NCBI GenBank assembly: GCA_040385875.1
Contig: JAZKGO010000158.1
Span: 1-15,062 of the forward strand
Direction: 5' to 3'
DNA: 15,062 bases
From: JANMZR01 sp040385875
GTDB taxonomy: Bacteria; Bacteroidota; Bacteroidia; Cytophagales; Spirosomataceae
The notes beneath the pieces were generated by a model, which saw only the letters and a list, made by a program, of their open reading frames with translations, was not told where the DNA came from and made no database searches. Numbering within the stretch: position 1 is the first letter of the stretch; each line of letters starts with the position of its first letter. The position numbers and the translations under genes are program-made. Positions 1-6,195 of the stretch are shown here, piece after piece.

Positions 1-72
1 TGAAAGAGACATAAAGTTTCTTAACAAATTAATTCCCCAATATCCATAACCCACAATACCTATTTTCAACAT
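1..72 (-). CDS. Gfo/Idh/MocA-family NAD(P)-dependent oxidoreductase, N-terminal fragment
   Basis: Partial gene cut by the left edge; only the first 24 codons are present, read leftwards from ATG at 72-70. The translation begins MLKIGIVGYGYWGINLLRNF. This is a beta strand followed by the glycine-rich GxGYWG dinucleotide-binding turn typical of the Rossmann domain of Gfo/Idh/MocA oxidoreductases. Many of these act on sugars or nucleotide sugars in surface polysaccharide pathways, which is family knowledge only. The start lies 9 nt after the nuoH stop codon, so co-transcription with nuoH is likely. The C-terminal substrate domain is outside the window, so the substrate cannot be named. Another Rossmann-fold enzyme is possible, but the GYGYWG signature with an N at the next helix favours Gfo/Idh/MocA. 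Confidence 0.7.
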   Translation of the reverse strand, partial: MLKIGIVGYGYWGINLLRNFMSLS

Positions 73-81
73 AAAAAAAAT

Positions 82-1167
82 TTAAAACATTAAAAATCTA
101 TACAAACAAGCCATTAAAAATAAAGCAATCGAAATGGGAAGCAATACTTTCCATGAAAGATACATCAGCTGGTCAATCCTCAAACGAGGATAAGTCCACC
201 GTACCCACATTTGTAAAAAAACACCAAAATAAGCCTTTACAATCAACCAAAATAGGCCAAAAAAGATAGCTAAATTTGAGCCAGGCTGGCCGGTTGTCCA
301 CTCGGCTAATCGTAAACTACCAATATTGGGCAGTGGCGAATTCCAAGAACCGAAAAACAATATTGCAGCTAACAAACTGATTAACAGCATCATGCCATAT
401 TCAGAAAGAAACATAATCGCAAACCGCATCCCAGAATATTCGGTATGAAAGCCGCCAATTAGCTCCGATTCAGCTTCAGGCATATCAAAGGGAGCCCTAT
501 TACATTCGGCCAAGCCTGCAATAAAAAAAATAACAAAGACTGGTATCAAAAGCGGTATTCTAAAAATATTCCAAGTGAATATCCCTCCAATATCAGTGGT
601 ATTAATCCCCAGAAATTTTAAGGAGAATAAATAATTTTCGGCGCCAGAAAAAATACTTTGTTGATAACTAATTTGCTGTAAACTAAGTGTTTGACTTAAT
701 ACAACCACTGTCAAAACGGATATCCCAATGGGCAATTCATAAGAAACTAATTGAGCCACTGAGCGCATAGCTCCAAATAAAGAATATTTATTATTAGAAG
801 CCCAACCCGCCATTAAAATCCCAAAAATATCAATTGAAATAATCGTTAAAAGAAAAAATACACCCGTTTCAGTATCACTCCCAATAATATCTGAGGTAAA
901 TGGTATAACGGCAAAGCCAGCAAAAATTGAGACAAAAATAATCCAGGGAGCAAATTTAAAGAGGGTTTTATCCGCCAAGCTTGGTACAATATCCTCCTTT
1001 TGAAGTAGCTTGAGAAGATCGGCCATTACTTGCAGTACACCGAACTTTCCCACTTCCATTGGGCCAAGTCTATCTTGCATAAATGCCGAAACCTTTCTTT
1101 CTGAATAAATGCCAATATAAATATTTGCCAATATCCAAATCAAAGAAATAGTGAGGGCAATTATCAT
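82..1167 (-). CDS. nuoH: NADH-quinone oxidoreductase subunit H (complex I)
   Basis: Membrane-arm subunit of respiratory complex I. It sits at the junction with the peripheral arm and helps form the quinone chamber that couples electron transfer to ion pumping. The 361-aa product is close to the usual NuoH length and has about eight or nine hydrophobic segments. Family signatures are clear: ERKVSAFMQDRLGP near residues 23-36, GWASNNKYSLFGAMRSVAQ at 121-139, and the acidic quinone-site loop that starts AECNRAPFDMPEAESEL at 220 and continues to HTEYSGMRFA at 241-250. The ATG at 1167 fits the family N-terminus. It lies 51 nt downstream of the asnS stop on the same strand, and no convincing promoter was seen in that gap. 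Oddly, no other nuo gene is adjacent: asnS is upstream and an oxidoreductase is downstream. Identity is very secure. Confidence 0.96.
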   Translation of the reverse strand: MIIALTISLIWILANIYIGIYSERKVSAFMQDRLGPMEVGKFGVLQVMADLLKLLQKEDIVPSLADKTLFKFAPWIIFVSIFAGFAVIPFTSDIIGSDTETGVFFLLTIISIDIFGILMAGWASNNKYSLFGAMRSVAQLVSYELPIGISVLTVVVLSQTLSLQQISYQQSIFSGAENYLFSLKFLGINTTDIGGIFTWNIFRIPLLIPVFVIFFIAGLAECNRAPFDMPEAESELIGGFHTEYSGMRFAIMFLSEYGMMLLISLLAAILFFGSWNSPLPNIGSLRLAEWTTGQPGSNLAIFFGLFWLIVKAYFGVFLQMWVRWTYPRLRIDQLMYLSWKVLLPISIALFLMACLYRFLMF

Positions 1168-1218
1168 AAACTAGATGAAATAATATTTTTACAATTAAAT
1201 GTAATTCTGCATTTTAGA

Positions 1219-2658
1219 TTAAAATTCGGCACTTTTCGGGGTTCTTGGAAAAGGGATGACATCTCTGATATTTCCCATTCCTGTTACAAAAAGTACCAAT
1301 CTCTCAAAACCCAAGCCAAAACCAGAATGTGGAGCTGAGCCAAATTGACGGGTTTCCAAATACCACCAAATGGTTTCCTGATGAATGCCTACTTCTTGAG
1401 TACGCTGCAAAAGCTTGTCGTAATTATCTTCCCTTTGTGAGCCTCCGATAATCTCGCCAATACCTGGAAAAAGCACATCCATTGCTCTTACCGTTTTACC
1501 GTCCTCATCCTGCTTCATGTAAAAAGCCTTGATTTCTTTCGGATAATTGGTCAATATCACTGGTTTTTTAAAATGCTTTTCCACTAAGTATCTCTCATGC
1601 TCACTTTGCAAATCAATGCCCCATTCCACTGGATATTGAAATTTGCCTTCCTTATGCCGTTTGGAGCTCAATAATATTTTAATCGCTTCAGTATAAGTCA
1701 GTCTTTCAAAATCATTTTCCACCACAAATTTCAACTTGTCTACCAAAGTCATTTCGCTTCTTTCCTCAGCCTTTTTATTTTTTTCTTCCTCAATTAATCT
1801 ATTCTGTAAAAAAGCAAGATCGTCCTCACAATGTGCTAATGCATAGCTAATTACATACTTTACGAAGCTTTCAGCAAGATTCATATTATCTTCCAATTCA
1901 AAAAAAGCCATTTCGGGTTCTATCATCCAAAACTCAGCCAAATGTCGGGCAGTGTTGGAATTTTCTGCTCTAAAGGTTGGACCAAAAGTATAAATTTTTG
2001 AAAGAGCCAAAGCGCCTAATTCACCCTCCAATTGACCAGAAACGGTTAGATTGGTTTCTTTTCCAAAAAAGTCTTGTGAATAATCGATTGAACCATCGTC
2101 GTTCAATGGTGGATTTTTAGGGTCAAGCGTGCTTACATGAAACATTTCACCTGCACCCTCCGCATCAGAGCCTGTTATAATAGGTGTATGCAAATAGAAA
2201 AAACCATTATCATTATAAAATTGATGTACGGCAAAAGCCAAAGCATGTCTAATCCTCAATATTGCACTAAAAGTATTGGTTCGAGGGCGTAAATGAGCAA
2301 TTTCTCTTAAGAACTCCAATGAATGCCTTTTAGGTTGTAATGGATATTTTTCTGGGTCAGCAGCTCCATAAATAGAAATGTTATCTATCTGAATCTCAAC
2401 AGATTGACCAGAACCTTGTGATTGAATCAAAGTTCCCTCCACTGCAATACATGATCCCGTCGTGACTAATTTAATGGTTTCATCCGCTATTTTGCCATAC
2501 TCCACTACTGCCTGAATATTATTAATTGTTGAGCCATCATTTAATGCGATAAAAATTACGTTTTTGCTCTCACGTTTAGTTCTTACCCAGCCTTTAACTG
2601 TAATTTTCTGACCAAAATCGGTCAATTTTAAAATATCCTTAATTTGATGTAAAACCAT
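1219..2658 (-). CDS. asnS: Asparaginyl-tRNA synthetase (asparagine--tRNA ligase)
   Basis: Cytoplasmic class IIb aminoacyl-tRNA synthetase that charges tRNA-Asn with asparagine using ATP. The product is 479 aa, the normal bacterial size. An N-terminal OB-fold anticodon-binding domain covers about residues 15-100 (KITVKGWVRTKRESKNV... start). The catalytic domain carries class II motif 2 (FRAENSNTARHLAEFWMIEP, 229-248) and motif 3 (GLGFERLVLF, 448-457), and ends RDVIPFPRTPKSAEF. The residues ENSN and HLAEFWM at motif 2 separate AsnRS from the related AspRS. The start ATG at 2658 gives the expected OB-fold leader. A Bacteroidota-type -7 element lies about 75 nt upstream at 2734-2741. nuoH follows on the same strand and may be read through from this gene. 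Confidence 0.97.
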   Translation of the reverse strand: MVLHQIKDILKLTDFGQKITVKGWVRTKRESKNVIFIALNDGSTINNIQAVVEYGKIADETIKLVTTGSCIAVEGTLIQSQGSGQSVEIQIDNISIYGAADPEKYPLQPKRHSLEFLREIAHLRPRTNTFSAILRIRHALAFAVHQFYNDNGFFYLHTPIITGSDAEGAGEMFHVSTLDPKNPPLNDDGSIDYSQDFFGKETNLTVSGQLEGELGALALSKIYTFGPTFRAENSNTARHLAEFWMIEPEMAFFELEDNMNLAESFVKYVISYALAHCEDDLAFLQNRLIEEEKNKKAEERSEMTLVDKLKFVVENDFERLTYTEAIKILLSSKRHKEGKFQYPVEWGIDLQSEHERYLVEKHFKKPVILTNYPKEIKAFYMKQDEDGKTVRAMDVLFPGIGEIIGGSQREDNYDKLLQRTQEVGIHQETIWWYLETRQFGSAPHSGFGLGFERLVLFVTGMGNIRDVIPFPRTPKSAEF

Positions 2659-2733
2659 TTGACAAACTATAACTATTGATTAATATATTGACTTTATTTA
2701 TTTTTCTAAAAAAATTGTACTTAAATAAGATTG

Positions 2734-2741
2734 CAAATCTA
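2734..2741 (-). promoter_or_regulatory. Predicted asnS promoter, -7 element TAGATTTG
   Basis: On the minus strand this reads TAGATTTG followed by CA, a perfect match to the Bacteroidota -7 consensus TAnnTTTG. It faces asnS, and the implied leader is roughly 65-70 nt. No clear TTTG is present at the ideal -33 spacing; only a T-rich stretch is there. Assignment rests on the -7 box, its orientation and its position. Confidence 0.5.
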
Positions 2742-2892
2742 CGAAAATAAGCTAAAAATAAGAAAATTGGCGTGAATAAAGTTGGATATAAGTACCCAAA
2801 ACTGGGCTAAACTATAATTATTCAAATAGAATTTTCAATTTTGAAGAAAATAACTTTTTGAATAGTAATTTTAAGAAAAATTTATAGAATGG

Positions 2893-2900
2893 TAATTTCG
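2893..2900 (+). promoter_or_regulatory. Possible rpoN promoter, -7-like TAATTTCG
   Basis: TAATTTCG matches seven of the eight positions of TAnnTTTG and is followed by CA, as in other sites here. At 19-nt spacing the upstream tetramer is TTTA rather than TTTG. The implied transcription start is about 50 nt before the rpoN ATG. This is weaker than the other promoter calls in the window. Confidence 0.35.
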
Positions 2901-2957
2901 CAGAAATCTTGATTTGAATATTGAATCAATTTTAATAAAATTACCCCAATATTAGCA

Positions 2958-4412
2958 ATGCAAAAATTAGGTCTAAATCAAAGTTTACAACAAAAACTTT
3001 CGCCACAACAAATTCAGTTTATCAAACTACTGCAAATTCCAGTGGCTGAATTGGAAGCACGTGTAGAAGAAGAATTGGAGATAAATCCTGCTTTAGAAGA
3101 AGGGGAAGATACCGACAAATCTGAAAATAATGATAATGCGGATGGGGATGACAGTTTCGATAATGAATACTCAGACGAATACTCCAATAACGATGATTTA
3201 GAAATTGGCAACTATCTTCAAGATGAATCTGGTTATAAAATGTATGGGGATGGAGCAAGAGATGAGGATGAAAAAGATATCCCCTATGCCTCTGAGGAAG
3301 GCCTAAATGAGGCTCTATTGCAACAATTAGGCTTTTTGAGGATGAATGATTTTGAGCATTTGTTGGGAGAGCAACTGATTGGTTCATTGGACGATGATGG
3401 CTATTTAAGAAGAAACATAGAGTCGATAGTGAATGATTTGGCTTTCACAAAAGGAATTGAAACCAGCACGGAAGAGTTGGAAGCAATACTTAAAAAAATA
3501 CAGCAATTTGACCCAGCTGGTATTGGCGCCCGAGACTTGCAGGAATGCTTACTTTTACAACTAGATCGAAAAAATGTGCATGACCAAAATGTGCATTTGG
3601 CCATTAAAGTTGTTGACGATTATTTTGAGGAACTATCAAAAAGGCATTATGAAAAAATCCAAAAAAAGTTGAATATTGATAATGAGCAGCTCAAGGCCAT
3701 CATCAAAATAATTACTAAACTCAATCCTAAGCCTGGCAGTTCTGACAATAACGGTATCAACCAATATCTAATTCCTGATTTTATTTTGACCAATATTGGC
3801 GGCAAATTTGAATTAACGCTCAACTCAAAAAATGCACCAGAGTTAAGAATAAGTAATTCTTTCGCTGAAATGCTTGATACCTATCATAAAAGTGACAAGC
3901 AAAATAAAAGTATTAAAGAGACAGTGACGTTTATTAAACAAAAACTAGATTCAGCCAAATGGTTTATTGATGCCATCAAACAAAGGCAAAATACACTTCT
4001 GAGGACAATGGATGCTATTGTGAAATTTCAATTTGAGTTTTTTATAGATGGAGATGAAAATAAGCTTAAGCCTATGATACTCAAGAATATAGCAGATATG
4101 ATAGACATGGATATCTCTACTATTTCGAGGGTTGCGAATGGAAAAAGCGTGCAAACTGAGTTTGGTATTTATCAATTGAAGCATTTCTTTTCAGAGGGTA
4201 TTGCCACTGATTCAGGAGAAGATGCTTCGAGTAGGGAAGTGAAAAATATTCTGAAAGAAATGACTGAAAACGAATCGAAATCTAGCCCACTTTCAGATGA
4301 CAAATTGGAGAAAATCTTGAACGAAAGGGGATATAATATCGCCAGAAGGACAGTTGCCAAATACCGTGAACAGATGGGCATTCCAGTGGCAAGACTCAGA
4401 AAAGAACTTTAA
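2958..4412 (+). CDS. rpoN: RNA polymerase sigma-54 factor
   Basis: Alternative sigma factor that directs RNA polymerase to -24/-12 promoters and needs an AAA+ enhancer-binding activator. Region I is the glutamine- and leucine-rich N-terminus (LNQSLQQKLSPQQIQFIKLL, residues 5-24), which is the activator-responsive part. Residues about 46-118 form a very acidic, low-complexity Region II rich in D, E and N. The core-binding domain follows. Next is the helix-turn-helix (IADMIDMDISTISRVANGKS) with the typical FGIYQLKHFFSEG continuation. The RpoN box ARRTVAKYRE at 462-471 recognises the -24 element. Length is 484 aa, normal for the family. The start ATG at 2958 gives a complete Region I. A PAP2-like membrane protein gene follows 10 nt after the stop and is probably in the same transcript. 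Confidence 0.97.
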   Translation: MQKLGLNQSLQQKLSPQQIQFIKLLQIPVAELEARVEEELEINPALEEGEDTDKSENNDNADGDDSFDNEYSDEYSNNDDLEIGNYLQDESGYKMYGDGARDEDEKDIPYASEEGLNEALLQQLGFLRMNDFEHLLGEQLIGSLDDDGYLRRNIESIVNDLAFTKGIETSTEELEAILKKIQQFDPAGIGARDLQECLLLQLDRKNVHDQNVHLAIKVVDDYFEELSKRHYEKIQKKLNIDNEQLKAIIKIITKLNPKPGSSDNNGINQYLIPDFILTNIGGKFELTLNSKNAPELRISNSFAEMLDTYHKSDKQNKSIKETVTFIKQKLDSAKWFIDAIKQRQNTLLRTMDAIVKFQFEFFIDGDENKLKPMILKNIADMIDMDISTISRVANGKSVQTEFGIYQLKHFFSEGIATDSGEDASSREVKNILKEMTENESKSSPLSDDKLEKILNERGYNIARRTVAKYREQMGIPVARLRKEL

Positions 4413-4422
4413 AAATAAAATT

Positions 4423-5079
4423 TTGAACGATAAAATTGCCCAATTTCTTTCTGTAGCTTTTCACCCATTGTTGATGCCAACCTATCTTTTGGCTACCCTA
4501 TTTTTCCTTTCACCTGAGGTAATCCCTGGGCTTCAGGCTTATCAATCTACTAATAATGAAGCACTTATACAAATTGGCTTTAAAGAAAACTTGCTGTTTT
4601 TAATATTCCTCAGCACCTTTTTGATGCCCTCTAGTTTGATATATTATTTATACAAAATTAAAATTATCAATTCATTAAAAATGGAGGACCTGCCCTCACG
4701 TCGAATCCCCTATTTAACCACTTTCCTATTATATCTTTTTTTTGGCCTTTTTGTGAAATATAAGCTCCCGGTTTTAAATGAGATTTCATTATTCATTTTA
4801 TCGATTTCGGCTTGTCTTTTTGCAGTGCTAATTATTAGTTTTTTTTGGAAAATATCGGCTCATACTATTGGTATCGGAGGAGCATTGGGATTATTTTTAG
4901 CCATTTATTTCAAAAAAGGTGCAGATCAGCTTTTTATTCCAATTCTCATTTCAATCGTTTTAGTTGGGCTCGTTTCCGCAGCTAGACTGAAGCTTAACGC
5001 ACATTCACCTATGCAGGTTATTGTTGGATTCGGGCTGGGCTTATCAATTAGCGTTTCTTCAATTTATTTATATTTATAA
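4423..5079 (+). CDS. Degenerate PAP2-like polytopic membrane protein
   Basis: Predicted inner-membrane protein of about 218 aa with five or six hydrophobic helices. The frame stays open back into rpoN, but the first sensible start after the rpoN stop is TTG at 4423, giving a product that begins NDKIAQFLSVAFHPLLMPTY after the initiator. The next ATG (4474) would cut into the first helix. Three positions recall the PAP2 phosphatase signature: K86-x6-R93 followed by RIP; SAHT around H147 in place of PSGH; and AR-x5-H194-x3-Q198 in place of SR-x5-H-x3-D. The nucleophile-type histidine H194 is kept but the partner Asp is Gln. I infer a PAP2-fold relative that may be a lipid phosphatase with altered chemistry, or non-catalytic. 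It is 10 nt downstream of rpoN, so probably co-transcribed. Confidence 0.7.
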   Translation: MNDKIAQFLSVAFHPLLMPTYLLATLFFLSPEVIPGLQAYQSTNNEALIQIGFKENLLFLIFLSTFLMPSSLIYYLYKIKIINSLKMEDLPSRRIPYLTTFLLYLFFGLFVKYKLPVLNEISLFILSISACLFAVLIISFFWKISAHTIGIGGALGLFLAIYFKKGADQLFIPILISIVLVGLVSAARLKLNAHSPMQVIVGFGLGLSISVSSIYLYL

Positions 5080-5167
5080 AAAACAATCCGCAATTAATTA
5101 AATTTACAGATCGTTTAAAATACTGTCATAAACTTTGAGAAACTCTTCAACAAACCTAATTGATTAG

Positions 5168-5959
5168 ATGAATACTTACCAAAACCTTTTAACAAACTAT
5201 GATTCAGGGATCTATAAAATAATTATCAATAGACCTGATTCGCATAATTCATTATCAAAAGGCCTTCTGATCGACCTTGGAAATGCTATTTCTGAAGCGG
5301 AAGCTGACAATTCAGTAAGAGTAATCGTATTAACCGCCGCCGGAAATAAAGCTTTCTGCGCAGGTGCTGACTTAAAAGAAGCTATGACTACTGGTGAAAT
5401 GACCAAAATGTCCGAGTCTTTGCAAAAATATTATAACCCGGTAATCAAAGGAATTAGAGAAAGTGGTAAGCCCTATATCTGCGCATTAAACGGAATCGCT
5501 GCGGGCGCTGGTTGTTCAATCGCATTAGCTTGCGATATAGTAATCGCCTCAGAATCAGCCTCTTTATCCCAAATATTTATCAAAATCGGCTTGGTTCCAG
5601 ATGCTGGTTCTTCTTATTTTTTACCCAAAATAATTGGGAATAGAAAGGCATTTGACTTATTTACAACAGGAAGAATTGTGAATGCTGATGAATGCTTAGA
5701 ACTTGGCCTCATCAATAAAGTAGTGGCTGAACAAGAACTAGTCTCGAGTGTGGAAGAAATAGCCAATTATTACAAAAATGCTCCAACCAAATCAATCGGA
5801 TTGATAAAGAAAATGATTAACAAAAGTAACCATTCAACTCTTGATGAAATGTTGAACTTAGAAGCTGAATATCAAGATATTGCCAGCCTTACCAATGATG
5901 CTGGAGAGGGAATTTTGGCCTTTTTACAGAAAAGAAAAGCTGATTTTAAAGGCAAATAA
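5168..5959 (+). CDS. Enoyl-CoA hydratase/isomerase family protein, PaaG-like
   Basis: Cytoplasmic crotonase-fold enzyme acting on an acyl-CoA thioester; 263 aa, the standard size. Oxyanion-hole segments are visible as FCAGADL (63-69) and AAGAGCS (111-117). The two glutamates that define true enoyl-CoA hydratases (E144 and E164 in rat ECH numbering) align with S117 and about F137, so both are missing. The segment GLVPDAGSS (141-149) keeps the aspartate found in the PaaG group of isomerases. That group includes the ring 1,2-epoxyphenylacetyl-CoA isomerase of phenylacetate degradation. An isomerase-type reaction is therefore more likely than hydration, but no other paa gene is in the window, so the substrate is open. 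The ATG at 5168 gives a normal N-terminus. The 88-nt gap upstream holds no convincing promoter; transcription from the rpoN side is possible. Confidence 0.88.
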   Translation: MNTYQNLLTNYDSGIYKIIINRPDSHNSLSKGLLIDLGNAISEAEADNSVRVIVLTAAGNKAFCAGADLKEAMTTGEMTKMSESLQKYYNPVIKGIRESGKPYICALNGIAAGAGCSIALACDIVIASESASLSQIFIKIGLVPDAGSSYFLPKIIGNRKAFDLFTTGRIVNADECLELGLINKVVAEQELVSSVEEIANYYKNAPTKSIGLIKKMINKSNHSTLDEMLNLEAEYQDIASLTNDAGEGILAFLQKRKADFKGK

Positions 5960-5982
5960 TCACTAATTTAAAAACAAAAAGG

Positions 5983-6013
5983 TTTGATTTTTTCTAAAAA
6001 TAGCCTAACTTTG
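5983..6013 (+). promoter_or_regulatory. tRNA-Arg promoter: TTTG-N19-TAACTTTG
   Basis: The -33 element TTTG (5983-5986) and -7 element TAACTTTG (6006-6013) are separated by exactly 19 nt and both match the Bacteroidota housekeeping consensus perfectly. The predicted start falls near 6018-6020, about 40 nt before the mature tRNA. This is the best promoter in the window and calibrates the weaker calls. Confidence 0.8.
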
Positions 6014-6059
6014 CAGTCTAAATTTTGAGCGCTGGCTTTCAATACTCAAAAATAGAAAT

Positions 6060-6133
6060 GGTTTCGTAGCTCAATTGGATAGAGCATCTCACTACGGATG
6101 AGAAGGTTTGGGGTTCGAATCCCTACGAGATCA
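6060..6133 (+). tRNA. tRNA-Arg(ACG)
   Basis: Folded by hand into a complete cloverleaf of 74 nt. Acceptor GGTTTCG (6060-6066) pairs with CGAGATC (6126-6132), with G-T pairs. The D stem is GCTC/GAGC. The anticodon stem TCTCA/TGAGA encloses loop CTACGGA, with anticodon ACG at 6094-6096. The variable loop is AGGTT, and the T stem TGGGG/CCCTA encloses TTCGAAT. The discriminator is A6133. CCA is not encoded and must be added. A34 is expected to be deaminated to inosine by TadA so that one tRNA reads CGU, CGC and CGA (known for ACG tRNA-Arg). It has its own promoter upstream and a terminator 12 nt downstream. Confidence 0.95.
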
Positions 6134-6144
6134 CACTAAGAATC

Positions 6145-6175
6145 AGGCACTTACATTAAAAGTAAGTGCCTTTTT
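6145..6175 (+). terminator. Rho-independent terminator after tRNA-Arg
   Basis: A perfect 10-bp stem, AGGCACTTAC (6145-6154) with GTAAGTGCCT (6162-6171), and a 7-nt loop ATTAAAA, followed by TTTTT (6171-6175). It ends 21 nt before the ATG of the next gene, so it also lies in that gene's leader. Confidence 0.85.
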
Positions 6176-6195
6176 GTTTCAACCTAAAAATAAAA

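Larger units (their letters stand above)
2659..2957. other. Divergent intergenic region between asnS and rpoN
   Basis: A 299-nt AT-rich spacer between two divergently transcribed genes. It holds the predicted asnS promoter (2734-2741, minus strand) and a weaker candidate rpoN promoter (2893-2900, plus strand). No open reading frame with coding character, RNA gene or strong hairpin was seen. No sigma-54 -24/-12 pair was recognised, so autoregulation of rpoN through its own promoter type is not supported. Confidence 0.6.

Noticed and set aside
1180..1205. Short inverted repeat TTACA-ATTAAA-TGTAA between asnS and nuoH
   Set aside because: A five-pair A/T stem with no T-run is expected by chance in such AT-rich DNA and does not support a terminator.
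2659..2957. Sigma-54 type -24/-12 promoter near rpoN
   Set aside because: A TTGGCGTG is present at 2766 but no properly spaced TTGC follows, so it fails the consensus.
3022..3387. Minus-strand open frame of 121 codons inside rpoN
   Set aside because: Its composition (runs of H, L and S) is what results from reading the acidic rpoN Region II backwards. It has no start context and the sense strand is clearly coding.
5099..5137. Promoter-like sequences before the PaaG-like gene (TAAATTTA and TAAACTTTG)
   Set aside because: One lacks the final G and has no -33, and the other has one base too many between TA and TTTG. Neither is strong enough to list.
6166..6195. Extended GTG start for the membrane glycosyltransferase
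   Set aside because: The GTG is in the 3' arm of the tRNA terminator hairpin; ATG 6196 gives a better N-terminus.
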